Source: Pontibacter diazotrophicus (GTDB lineage: Bacteria; Bacteroidota; Bacteroidia; Cytophagales; Hymenobacteraceae). From it: a stretch of DNA of 64,000 nucleotides. Positions 33,656 through 43,100 of this stretch are shown piece after piece (the stretch's first letter is position 1; each line of letters starts with the position of its first letter). The position numbers and the translations under genes are program-made. The stretch lies in contig NZ_QRGR01000014.1 in assembly GCF_003367245.1 (NCBI RefSeq), positions 101,235 through 165,234 of the forward strand, given 5' to 3'. Below the pieces are notes generated by a model. That model did not search any database. It saw nothing but the letters and a program-made list of their open reading frames with translations, and was not told the DNA's origin.

Positions 33656-34519
33656 TTATTCTTTGAATGTAACGCTGGCAGGCCTTTCTACCCGGTAATG
33701 ATCTGCCAGCACTTTGAAAAACGCTTCTTCATTATGAAGCCATGGAAAATGACCGCTTGCGGGTATGATAATAAAAGTGCAGGTTGGGTATCTTTCTTTT
33801 AAGTAAGATGTGCTGTCGCCAAAAATGTCATCATCTCCGAAAACCACTGTTATCTTAAAACCCGGGTCTGGCAGCTTCGGAAGTGCAGGGTATAACAGCA
33901 GCGAAAAATAGGTGCGGGTGATGGGTTTGGCATTGATATGGTCCAACATCACCTGGACAGGGTTCTGTACCCGATAATCTCTGTTGCAGTTGATAGAGAA
34001 CTGGGTGTAAAACTTACCGTAAGCCTTATAGTTTCCCAGCATGCCCAGTGCTGAATTTTTAACCATTGCTGCCCACTCCGGGCCGGTGCTCTTCTTTTTG
34101 TGGAATTTACCTACCTCCAGCACCGTTTTAGCCCACTGCCAGCCAGTGCCGGTAGCGGGGCTGCATGCAAATATGCTGAGTAGCCTGTCCTGCCTTTTAG
34201 CTGCATAAACCTGCGCATAGAGCCCGCCCCAGGAATGGCCGAACAGGTGAAACTTCTTTAAGTTGAAATGTGCAGCAATACTATCAATGTCTGAAATGTA
34301 GCTGTTCATAGAATAACTGCCAGAGGAACAGGGGGAGTTCAGTGTGCCGCGCTGGTGAAAATAAATCACCTGAAACTCCCTTGCTAAATATTCCGCCACT
34401 GGCTCAAGGTTTTCAGGTACGCCCGGCCCGCCATGGAGCAGGATAACTGTTTCTTTGCCGCTGTTTGGTTTAACAACAGTGTATAAGCTCGTGTCTTCAC
34501 TTCTTACTAAAATCGCCAT
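33656..34519 (-). CDS. Alpha/beta hydrolase (proline iminopeptidase-like)
   Basis: A 287-residue alpha/beta hydrolase. It has the oxyanion motif LLHGGPGVPENL, the nucleophile elbow FGHSWGGLYAQ with the catalytic Ser, a candidate Asp in VVFGDDDIFGD and the His in ASGHFPWLHNEEAF. HGGPG and the cap layout resemble the S33 peptidase/proline iminopeptidase group, but substrate cannot be given. No signal peptide. Its 3' end faces the HxlR gene, 55 nt away. Confidence 0.88.
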   Translation of the reverse strand: MAILVRSEDTSLYTVVKPNSGKETVILLHGGPGVPENLEPVAEYLAREFQVIYFHQRGTLNSPCSSGSYSMNSYISDIDSIAAHFNLKKFHLFGHSWGGLYAQVYAAKRQDRLLSIFACSPATGTGWQWAKTVLEVGKFHKKKSTGPEWAAMVKNSALGMLGNYKAYGKFYTQFSINCNRDYRVQNPVQVMLDHINAKPITRTYFSLLLYPALPKLPDPGFKITVVFGDDDIFGDSTSYLKERYPTCTFIIIPASGHFPWLHNEEAFFKVLADHYRVERPASVTFKE

Positions 34520-35249
34520 ATTATCTCGTACGAAGAAACTTTCGAAAAAGAAGCATCATTCCAGGCTGGCCTGGGAAAATTAGCCTCGGTAAGATGTTAG
34601 CTTAATTAGATATCTTTTTCACAACTTCAAAAACAATCCCTTTATTCAGTGCTATTTTGCGGTGCCAGATAAGTGTTTTTAGTTTGTTAGAAAAATAATA
34701 TAAGTTTATATGCTAACAAATTAATATTTGTGTAATTTGTGACGCTAATGACATACTTTTGATGCAATTCTGCTTTTTTTATCATAACCTGGAAATAAAG
34801 TTTAGGAGTTAAAATCGTAATGAATTGTGTTGATTGTCCTGATATACGCAGGAGAAAGCGCCGGATTTACTAGAATTCAGTGATAAGAGGAAACAATATA
34901 TGCTGGCAATAGAGAAGTAATCTTCATTTAATATCAATTTTCTGATACTCTTTACTGTTAGCGCTAGTGGATAAGAATAGTAATAAAAATGTTTGGCTAG
35001 TAATACTGAAGTAGTTTTAGATGAGTGCTTAAATTGTCCCTTTTGGAAGTGACCGTCATGAAAGCTGTCAGCGGGTCCTGCTCGAGCGTAATGATGACTC
35101 AGAGAGTAAGGATCCAAGGGTATAGCGATGTACTGATATATAAGGAGGATTGAAAAACTTTACAAGCAATAAAGACGGTACGCGACGTGGAAAATTTTAA
35201 TCCTAAGTCCTGAAACCGGTATGAAACGAACTTTATTTTATTTCTATAT
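34520..35249. other. Long AT-rich intergenic region
   Basis: 730 nt between divergent genes. Only weak, short frames (such as 34809-35117 minus) with implausible content occur. A large part is very AT-rich (34610-34800). No hairpin or repeat could be defined; a small RNA or long leader is possible but unsupported. Confidence 0.4.
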
Positions 35250-36824
35250 ATGATAAAACCTTTACCATCTTTATTTACACTTCTTCTGCTTTTGTGTGCA
35301 GCAGCCAGCCAGGCACAGACGCATACGCTGTCAGGTTTTACTATTTCTAATAAAAAGGCCATCACGCCCATATACGAGGGAAACGAGGTGAAGGGCTACA
35401 CGATGTTATACCGTGAAGACAGGGCTGATACAAGGGTTGCCAACTATGGGGTGGATTTCTATGATCAGGACCTGCAGAAGGTCAGAAGCGCCCTGTTTCC
35501 TAAAGAACGACATTTCAGTCATTTGCTTAGGCGAGCTTATAACGGGAAGACCTTCAGCTTTTATTTTTACAATACAAGAAGTAAGCTGTTAGAGATGGAT
35601 GTTTTTGACAGTTCGCTGAATAAAATAGCCTCAAAGGAATTTCCAATGCGCTCAAAGGCAGACCAGCACGCGGCATTAGAGGAAATGCAGGTGTCCCGTA
35701 CCGGAGCCAGCAAGCCCCTTTCCGGTATGAATCTTTATGCTGTTCCTAACAAGGGTTTTATCAGAAACGGGTACACAGGTAATATGAAGGGGTTTTCGCT
35801 GGAAATGTATGATAATAACCTCAACCTGAAGTGGACATATACGTCTGATGGAATGTCTAAGAATTATGAGTCGCTGCTCGTGCACGAGGTGACGGATAAA
35901 TACATACTAGCGACGATTGCCCGCAGGTCAGGCAAGGTGTCAAAAAAGCTGAATTTTTTTGTCGCTGCTTTTGATGTAGAAACTGGCGACAACCTGTTAG
36001 ATGTGCCCGTTGAAAATGACAATACGCAGCAGCTGTCTGTTAGCTCTTTTAGCTTTGACGAAAAGAAAAAGGAGTTTATAGCCATGGGAGAGTTTTACAG
36101 TGTGGAAGACAAGGAGCTTGAGGACCAAAGCAAAGGTTTTTATGTAAAACGAATGGGCATGAATGGAAAGGAGAATTTTGCTAAGTTCTTTGGCTGGGAG
36201 AAGGACGTAAACCCGCTATTGCCACAGGAGGCAAAGAAAAGTCTGAAAGAAGGCTATGAGAACTTTGTGCATAAAATTATCCGGGGGGCGGATGGTAAGC
36301 AGCATATTGTTGTAGAGCAGTATAAAGTGAAGGCTGATGGCGTTGGAATTGCCCTTGCTGTTCTGGGCGGTGGTACCAGCACGGTAAAAGGTGTGATAGG
36401 TAACATGCTGATTTATACGCTTGGCCCTGACCTGAGCCTGGAAAAAGTCAGCTTCTTTGAGAAAGACCAGACAGATTGCATACTTCCTCCCGGAGCAGGT
36501 GCTTATGGTGCTGGCCTGTTAGGCCTGGTTATAAACATGAATGGCGGCTTTGATTATCAGTTTACACAGGAAGACAATAGCCAGACGAGTTTTTCTACCG
36601 CCTACATCAACTATAAGAAGGTGAAAAAGAGCAAGTTTAGAGAAAAGACACTGGTGAACATCATGTATGCCGGCAACATGCAACTTAAATCAGATAACAT
36701 AGATGTTTCTTCCAGCAATGAAGTTGTATCTTTTGTATATCCTGCAAAACCGGGGTATGTGCTGGTGCTGGATCGACAGTCAGGGGAGGAGAAGCTTGAA
36801 ATGAAGCTGGTAAAGCTGAATTGA
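35250..36824 (+). CDS. Secreted protein of unknown function
   Basis: A 524-residue protein with a clear Sec signal peptide (LPSLFTLLLLLCAAASQAQT, cleavage probably after AQA). The mature part has beta-propeller-like short strands (VNYGVDFYDQ-type segments, NKGFIRNGYTGNMKGFSLEMYDNNLNLKW, LVHEVTDKYILATIARRSGK) and Gly-rich turns near GVGIALAVLGGGTSTVKGVIG and PPGAGAYGAGLLGLVINMNGG. It resembles a Bacteroidota-restricted domain of unknown function (from memory, possibly DUF6770). No T9SS domain and no lipobox are present, so it may be periplasmic. It ends in a strong terminator. Function unknown. Confidence 0.75.
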   Translation: MIKPLPSLFTLLLLLCAAASQAQTHTLSGFTISNKKAITPIYEGNEVKGYTMLYREDRADTRVANYGVDFYDQDLQKVRSALFPKERHFSHLLRRAYNGKTFSFYFYNTRSKLLEMDVFDSSLNKIASKEFPMRSKADQHAALEEMQVSRTGASKPLSGMNLYAVPNKGFIRNGYTGNMKGFSLEMYDNNLNLKWTYTSDGMSKNYESLLVHEVTDKYILATIARRSGKVSKKLNFFVAAFDVETGDNLLDVPVENDNTQQLSVSSFSFDEKKKEFIAMGEFYSVEDKELEDQSKGFYVKRMGMNGKENFAKFFGWEKDVNPLLPQEAKKSLKEGYENFVHKIIRGADGKQHIVVEQYKVKADGVGIALAVLGGGTSTVKGVIGNMLIYTLGPDLSLEKVSFFEKDQTDCILPPGAGAYGAGLLGLVINMNGGFDYQFTQEDNSQTSFSTAYINYKKVKKSKFREKTLVNIMYAGNMQLKSDNIDVSSSNEVVSFVYPAKPGYVLVLDRQSGEEKLEMKLVKLN

Positions 36825-36840
36825 TATTACCTGCCATTTG

Positions 36841-36880
36841 AACGCAAAATGGTTCAGCTACTGCTGAGCCCTTTTGCGTT
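36841..36880 (+). terminator. Terminator after secreted unknown protein
   Basis: Arms 36841-36858 and 36863-36880 pair over 18 bp with two wobble positions and the 4-nt loop TACT; a T-run follows. It begins 16 nt after the stop codon. Confidence 0.85.
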
Positions 36881-37010
36881 TTTAAAGAGTTATTCATTTG
36901 CGGGTAGTATGGGTATTATTTGTGCCGTGGCTGGCAATATATTTCCATGCACTTCCTTTACTCGATGTTGATGCAGAAGTATTTTGAATTTGCTGGGGTA
37001 GCCGCTGTCT

Positions 37011-37559
37011 CTACACATCACCCAGAAAGTCTACCTTAATCTGGACTCTTTCCTTATCAGCTGGTGTCAATAGCGTAACCTCCACTATGTCTTTTTCATG
37101 GAAGTATCCTGCTATGCCTCTTATGATACCTACGGCTACACCAGCCATTTTGCGTCTGGAGTGATAATCAACTATCAGCTGTTTACTGCCTTTTTTGGTA
37201 ACGAGCAGCATCGGAGGATTGGCTCTGTTATCCTCTCTTTTAACTGCAGCGTGCATGGCGGCTTCAGTGTTCAGCAGCATATCATACGTACGCCAGGAGG
37301 GGTTGATATATCTGTTGTAAACTAAAAGAAGGTCAGACACTAAAAATTCACCATAATTTTCCAGCATCTCATATTCGGTAATGCCAGTAAGTTCAGAGGC
37401 TTTATTTACAATAGCGAACATCTCTTTAGTGGGATATACCTCCTGCATCTGGTAATGCCCATGCGCAATGCCTGCCGCCTCCAATAGCTTTATCCAGGTG
37501 CTGAAATCATGTGTGTTCTCTACATACCGCCGTAGTAAAACAAACATAGAACCATGCAT
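37011..37559 (-). CDS. Stand-alone H-NOX (haem NO/O2-binding) domain protein
   Basis: About 182 residues from ATG 37559 (MHGSMFVLLRRYVEN). The family signature can be read: proximal haem His in NTEAAMHAAVKRED (residue 103 from this start) and the haem-propionate motif YxSxR in VDYHSRRKMAGVAVGIIRGIAGYF (Tyr, Ser and Arg exactly 29, 31 and 33 residues after the His, as in known H-NOX proteins). The start at 37559 puts His at 103, next to the canonical 102; upstream ATGs at 37589 and 37631 are possible. H-NOX proteins sense NO (or O2) and usually control an adjacent histidine kinase or cyclase; none is adjacent here. Confidence 0.85.
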   Translation of the reverse strand: MHGSMFVLLRRYVENTHDFSTWIKLLEAAGIAHGHYQMQEVYPTKEMFAIVNKASELTGITEYEMLENYGEFLVSDLLLVYNRYINPSWRTYDMLLNTEAAMHAAVKREDNRANPPMLLVTKKGSKQLIVDYHSRRKMAGVAVGIIRGIAGYFHEKDIVEVTLLTPADKERVQIKVDFLGDV

Positions 37560-37756
37560 CTGGTCTTCATTGGATAAATTTTCTTCCATAAGAATGCTAA
37601 TTTGTAACTGAGTACGGTAGGGAAGGTACAACTGATATAATAGAAATTCACGAAAAATTTATGAGGCATTGGTTTTTAGCTGCTCATCAACCACCCGGCC
37701 GCTGCTGTTTTATAGTAAAGCTTTGCAATTGGCGTGGGAGTAACAGGGACAGTACT

Positions 37757-38302
37757 TTAGCCTCTTGAATCGGTTTCTAGAATAGCGTATTCAAAATTAT
37801 CACTCCAGCCTGACTTTAGTGGCAGTACTTTTCTTTTTCTTCCCTCTCTTGTCATACCAACTTTCTCAAGCACTTTGATGGACCCGATATTGTCAACTGC
37901 ACAACCTGCCTCTATTCTATGGAGCTTCAGTGTATCAAATCCAAAGTTAAGCATGCGCCTTAAAGCTTCTGTCCCGAATCCTCTGTTCCAACAGGTTACG
38001 TCCAGCTTATACCAAACTTCGCCTCTGCTGTACTTGCTGTTCCCCAGCTTTAAGGCAATTAAGCCTATAAACTGCTTGTCTGCTTTCTGCTCGATAGCAA
38101 ACGTGTACTGTTGGATAACCTCTTGCTGATTGTCCAAAATCCAGGGCGTAATTGTCGATCTGGTTTCAGCGATATCCTCTGGTATACCCAATGTATTATA
38201 CTCATCAGTTTCAGGTAAAACATGTAACGCATGAATAGCACCTAAATCTGATGCGTCTATTAATCTCAGCTTCAGTCTTTCAGTATGTAGTTCTGGTTTC
38301 AT
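37757..38302 (-). CDS. GNAT N-acetyltransferase, RimJ/RimL type
   Basis: About 181 residues from MKPELHTERLKLRL (an ATG at 38317 is also in frame). The RimJ/RimL-like acetyl-CoA-binding core is visible: FIGLIALKLGNSKYSRGEVWYKLDVTCWNRGFGTEALRRML, then LHRIEAGCAVDNIGSIKVLEKVGMTREGRKRK, the classic motif A and B arrangement. Substrate may be a protein N-terminus or a small molecule. Isolated gene. Confidence 0.88.
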   Translation of the reverse strand: MKPELHTERLKLRLIDASDLGAIHALHVLPETDEYNTLGIPEDIAETRSTITPWILDNQQEVIQQYTFAIEQKADKQFIGLIALKLGNSKYSRGEVWYKLDVTCWNRGFGTEALRRMLNFGFDTLKLHRIEAGCAVDNIGSIKVLEKVGMTREGRKRKVLPLKSGWSDNFEYAILETDSRG

Positions 38303-38963
38303 TATCATAAGCTGCAATTACAGAATATTAACCTACGGGAATAGTTAGATAACTATTATTAATGTTATTCAAGAGCGGATCTGCTGGATCCAAGCAATTT
38401 TTTATCACACCTGATGCCAGACAAACAAAACAATTAATTTTGAATTTGCTGTCTTTCAGATGTTTAGACACAGATTAAATGCCTAAATTATAATTTGTGA
38501 AAATATTTTGAATTTTATTCATTATTCTGGTAGCCATTTTTTAGCAACAGCACGTATAAGACTTAAGGTTAATGTGAGAACAGAAAACTGCAGTCTTATA
38601 CCTATTAAATAATTACTATACTATGTCCAGACTTTACAGAACCTAAAAAGCTTCTTGATTAGAGCATCACTAATTTATTGAGCATTTTCCCCACACATAT
38701 CTACTTATGGCAAGCACCATCCAACCTGGTGTTATTCCTGCCATTCATGAATTTTTACGGATTCCAGTTGATGGAATTATATAGCAGCCCCCACTGACAT
38801 TCCTCTTATTAACACGTGGTATGTACTTGTAGTTTTGCGACGCTTGGCTCTTTGTTATTTCTCTTTTCCCAAACATTCCATTTTGGGAGGCATGGGTTAT
38901 CTATGTCTCAAAGGAATGTGATTGTATAGCACATTAAAGAAGGAGCGGGAAAGACAAAGCGAA
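38303..38963. other. AT-rich intergenic region
   Basis: About 660 nt before the pseudogene, with no supported coding frame, hairpin or repeat. Confidence 0.4.
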
Positions 38964-39652
38964 ATGCAACACTTGATAATCCGCACCAACCTACAAACTA
39001 ATAATTCTGTTCACTCTTTTTTTGCTCTTTTACCTATGCTACTCGTTCACAAGTTTAAGAACCTTCCGGGGGAAGTTGCCCCTTTATGTATACACTTTAT
39101 TAAAAGCAAAAGCACTCGGTTTTACAGACGTAAATCTGGCCTTGAGGCACCTGAAACATTTTCCTGGCAGCCTTTTCTCTTAATAAGGGCTCTCCTCCTG
39201 CTGCTTCTACTATTTGCAGGATCAGTGAGCCAGTTGCTTCTGGCTCAAACTCCACCCACTTGGTTTTCATCTGTCACAGTCCCTTCACAATTAGAAGAGG
39301 CTGTAGGAGTTACTTTCAACAACACTGGAAGTCTCACCCGCTATACGACGAATAAAACAGCCAGTGGCTATAGAGTAAACACAGCAGAATCAGAATTCTC
39401 ATTGGGGCCACCAGGTCCACTGGTATTCCGGTGCTGCACCAAAGTAATGGGGTAGGAGCATTGGTGTTTGACACTGATAGTACATTGCTTGTTTCAGCAG
39501 GTAATGGTTTCAGCAATGCAACAGATGATTTAGCCTGTGCCACTGAAACCTATTACACTCAGGCTCTAGCAGGTAGCATTATTCCACCAGCCTTACATCT
39601 TGTTCATGATGGCAATGGGATTGAAAACAGTATTACGGCAATGACTATATAG
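38964..39652 (+). pseudogene. Decayed secreted sugar-dehydrogenase-like propeller protein
   Basis: The first frame (open 38922-39455; start may be ATG 38964 or 39036) has a hydrophobic export segment (LLLLLLLFAGSVSQLLLAQT) and then PPTWFSSVTVPSQLEEAVGVTFNNTG, a typical beginning of secreted PQQ-type sugar-dehydrogenase-like propellers. It jumps straight to SLTRYTTNKTASGYRVN, which normally comes much later, suggesting an internal in-frame deletion. Near 39384-39398 the homology moves to another frame, giving IGATRSTGIPVLHQSNGVGALV and FDTDSTLLVSAGNGFSNATDD, and then ends at 39652 far short of a full protein. One deletion, one frameshift and one truncation make a non-functional relic. The comparison with intact relatives is from memory. 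Confidence 0.65.
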
Positions 39653-40157
39653 AATTAAACTGATAAAATATTGATCTTCCTTAGGACAAAGTAGAAGCGT
39701 AACTGAAACTATAATATAGGATTTACTATAGTTGAGAATATTATTGTTGTATCACTTCATCGCAATGAGGAGGAGGGATGTAATAGCACTGGTTTTAGCC
39801 TTAAAAGAATTTCTTTTGCTATATAAGAAGCATATTTTAAGTGATTGACAAAGTAGAAAAGACACTACTTCATATCATCCACAGCCCGTGTAAAAGATAT
39901 TTAAAAATATTATCACATTATATCTGATAATAGGCCAACATTATAGCATGAATTCATGTATAAGCCTAAAAGAGCACATTGAGTATATGTTTTCTATTAA
40001 AAATATTGGTGTTACAACATGATTCTATAAACTCCTTCCTCTACAGCTATGTGTCATCGCAAAAAATTGCAGGATATTAAAATGCTTGCGTGATATGTAT
40101 TTGGATTATTTTTTTTATGCCGCTTCGATTATAATCTGATTGTAAAACACACACCCT
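39653..40157. other. AT-rich region upstream of the giant secreted protein
   Basis: 505 nt, no coding frame; must contain the promoter of the 2038-residue protein and perhaps the decayed 3' end of the pseudogene. Nothing more can be assigned. Confidence 0.4.
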
Positions 40158-43100
40158 ATGAGCAAAACGTTTACTACCCGCTCTGTCTGGAAAACTGTTT
40201 TCTGGATATGCACAATTATCTTTCTCTTATTTGCTGTTCCTGATAGCTGGGCACAAACAAACGATAAGCCTACAAAAGAAAAGAAGAAGAAGGCAAAGCT
40301 CCCTCCGGAAGACCTAACCGGTGTGATGTTGGCAAATATACAATATAGTTTTTCTTCCAGCGGCCTGCAGGGGGTGTCTTTGGTTAACCCGACCTCCCTG
40401 CAGTTTGGCCCTGACGGCAGGCTCTATGTCTCGCAGCAGAACGGCATCATCAAAGCGTTTACTGTTGTAAGAAACGCTGCGAACGACTATGCTGTCACTG
40501 CGACAGAGACTATCGGCTTGATAAACCAAATTGCCAACTACAACGATGACGGCGCCCTCAACACAAACGTCAAGACACGCCAGGTAACAGGCATTCTTAT
40601 GACAGGCACTGCCGCACAGCCTGTCCTCTATGTCAGCTCAAGCGACAGCCGGATTGGCGGCGGCTCATCCTCCGGTGACAAGAACCTCGACACCAACTCA
40701 GGCATCGTGTCCCGGTTGACCAAAACCAGCAGCGGATGGCAGAAGGTGGACCTGGTCAAGGGCCTGCCCCGCTCAGAGGAGAACCACGCCGTGAACGGGA
40801 TGCAACTGGATGAGCAGACAAACACGCTCTACCTGGCGGTGGGGGGCTTTACCAATGCGGGTTCCCCATCCAACAATTTCGCTTTCATCACAGAATATGC
40901 CCTGGGGGCGGCTATACTCTCCATCGATTTAGATGCCATAGAGGCTATGCCTACACAGGGAAGCGGCAGTTCGGCTTACAAGTATAATTTGCCGACTTTA
41001 GACGACCCTACCAGGGCCAACAATCCGGACGGCTCGGACGTGAATGACCCTTTCGGCGGCAACGACGGGCTGAACCAGGCAAAGCTGGTAGCGGGCGGCC
41101 CCGTGCAGGTGTTTTCCCCAGGCTACCGCAATGCCTATGACTTAGTCATCACCAAGACTCCCGGAAATGAAGGCAGGATGTACACCATCGACAACGGGGC
41201 GAACGGTGGCTGGGGCGGGCATCCGGAGAACGAAGGGTCTGACGGTAGAGTAACGAATAACTATGTTAGTGGTGAGCCAGGGTCTACAGGGCCCGGCCCT
41301 AACGACCCGAAGGTCAACAACCTGGATAACCTGCACTACATCGGAAACATCAACACCTACGTGCCTGGCAGCCACTATGCCGGCCACCCAGCGCCTACGC
41401 GTGCCAACCCTGCCGGGGCAGGCCTTTACACCCATGACGGTACAACAGGCGTATGGCGCACCAGCAAGACAGGCACTCACCCCTTGCCGGCAGACTGGCC
41501 TCCTGTGCCTTTGGCGATGGCGAACCCGGTTGAGGGGGATTTCCAGAACCCCGGTGAAACAGACCTGGCGCTGCTCACATTCTCCACCTCCACCAATGGG
41601 CTGGTGGAATACACCGCCTCTAATTTTGACGGTTCTATGCAAGGAGCTTTATTGGCTGCCGGCTATAACGGAAACATCTTTAAGATAAATTTAACCGAAG
41701 ATGGAAGTAATGTAACAAATCTAAAATCGAGTACTAATAAGCTAAATCAAGACATCGCTTTTGCTTCGGGCTTTGGTTCCCAGCCACTGGATGTTACAGC
41801 ACAGGGAGACGCTGATATTTTCCCGGGTTCGGTGTGGGCTGCTACCTACGGGTCTGATGTAATCACCATATTCGAACCGCAGGATTTTTCAACTTGTTCT
41901 GGTATCTACAGCACTACGATGGATGATGATGCGGACGGCTACTCCAACGCTGACGAGATAGACAATGCCACTAACCCCTGTTCGGCCTCCAGTATGCCCA
42001 TGGACTCTGACCAGGATTTGCTTTCAGACCTCAATGACCCTGATGATGACAACGATGGATTGGGTGACGATGTCGATTATTTTGCGTTAGATGCCAACAA
42101 CGGCCTTTCCACCTATCTCCCCATTGAGTATGATCTGTTCAACAACCATCCGGGTACCGGGCTTTTCGGTTTAGGGTTCGATGGCCTTATGAGCAACATG
42201 CAACCGGAGAACGACTACTATAACCTCTATGAAGAGGAGAACCTGATTGCCGGCGGGGCCGTGGGTGCTTTTTCTGTGGTGGCAGTTTCAGCCGGTGACG
42301 CACTGGGTGCTTTGAACAACCAGGAGAACGCCTTCCAGTTCGGGGTGAATGTTAATGCCGCAACGGGGGCCTTCACGGTGCAGACCGGCATGCTGGGGCC
42401 GTTTTTTGATAATCAGGCTCCGCAGGGCGCACAGTCACAGGGGCTCTACATCGGCACAGGCGACCAGGATAATTACCTGAAGATAACCCTGAATGCAAAC
42501 AGCGGGCAGGGCGGAATAGAAGTGGTATACGAGAATGCGGGGCAGCCTATCTCCCAGCAGTTTGCATTGATCGGGGGAATGCCTGGCTCATCTCTCGAAC
42601 TCTTTTTGTCTGTAGATCCGGCTGCGGGGACAGTTCAGCCTAAGTACAGCCAGGATGGGGGAGCAGTTATAAACTTAGGGACCCCTGTTCAGGTTAGCGG
42701 CGCACTGTTAGAGGCCATACAGGGGGCGCCGGCCCTGGCTGTTGGTATCATTTCTACTTCACGTGATGCTGGATCCTTTACTGCCACATGGGATTTGATA
42801 AAGGTAACTACTGATCCTGTAACAACTACAGGTAGTTGGCAAGCAGACATTCCTACCAGTGGTGCTCCTACGGCAAGGCATGAAAACGCTTTTGTACAGG
42901 CAGGAGACAAGTTTTACCTCTTGGGTGGCCGGGGAGTAAAGCCAGTTCAGGTATATGACCCGGCAACTAAAACCTGGGCAAACAAAGCCAGCACCCCTAT
43001 AGAGCTTCACCACTTCCAGGCAGTTACCATTGACGGCTTAATATATGTGGCAGGAGCTTTTACAGGAGGTTATCCATATGAAAAGCCTGTGCCTAAGGTG

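Noticed and set aside
34809..35117. 102-codon minus-strand gene
   Set aside because: Lies in AT-rich intergenic DNA; composition and start context are not gene-like.
41142..41642. 166-codon minus-strand frame
   Set aside because: Antisense shadow in the GC-richer part of the giant secreted protein.
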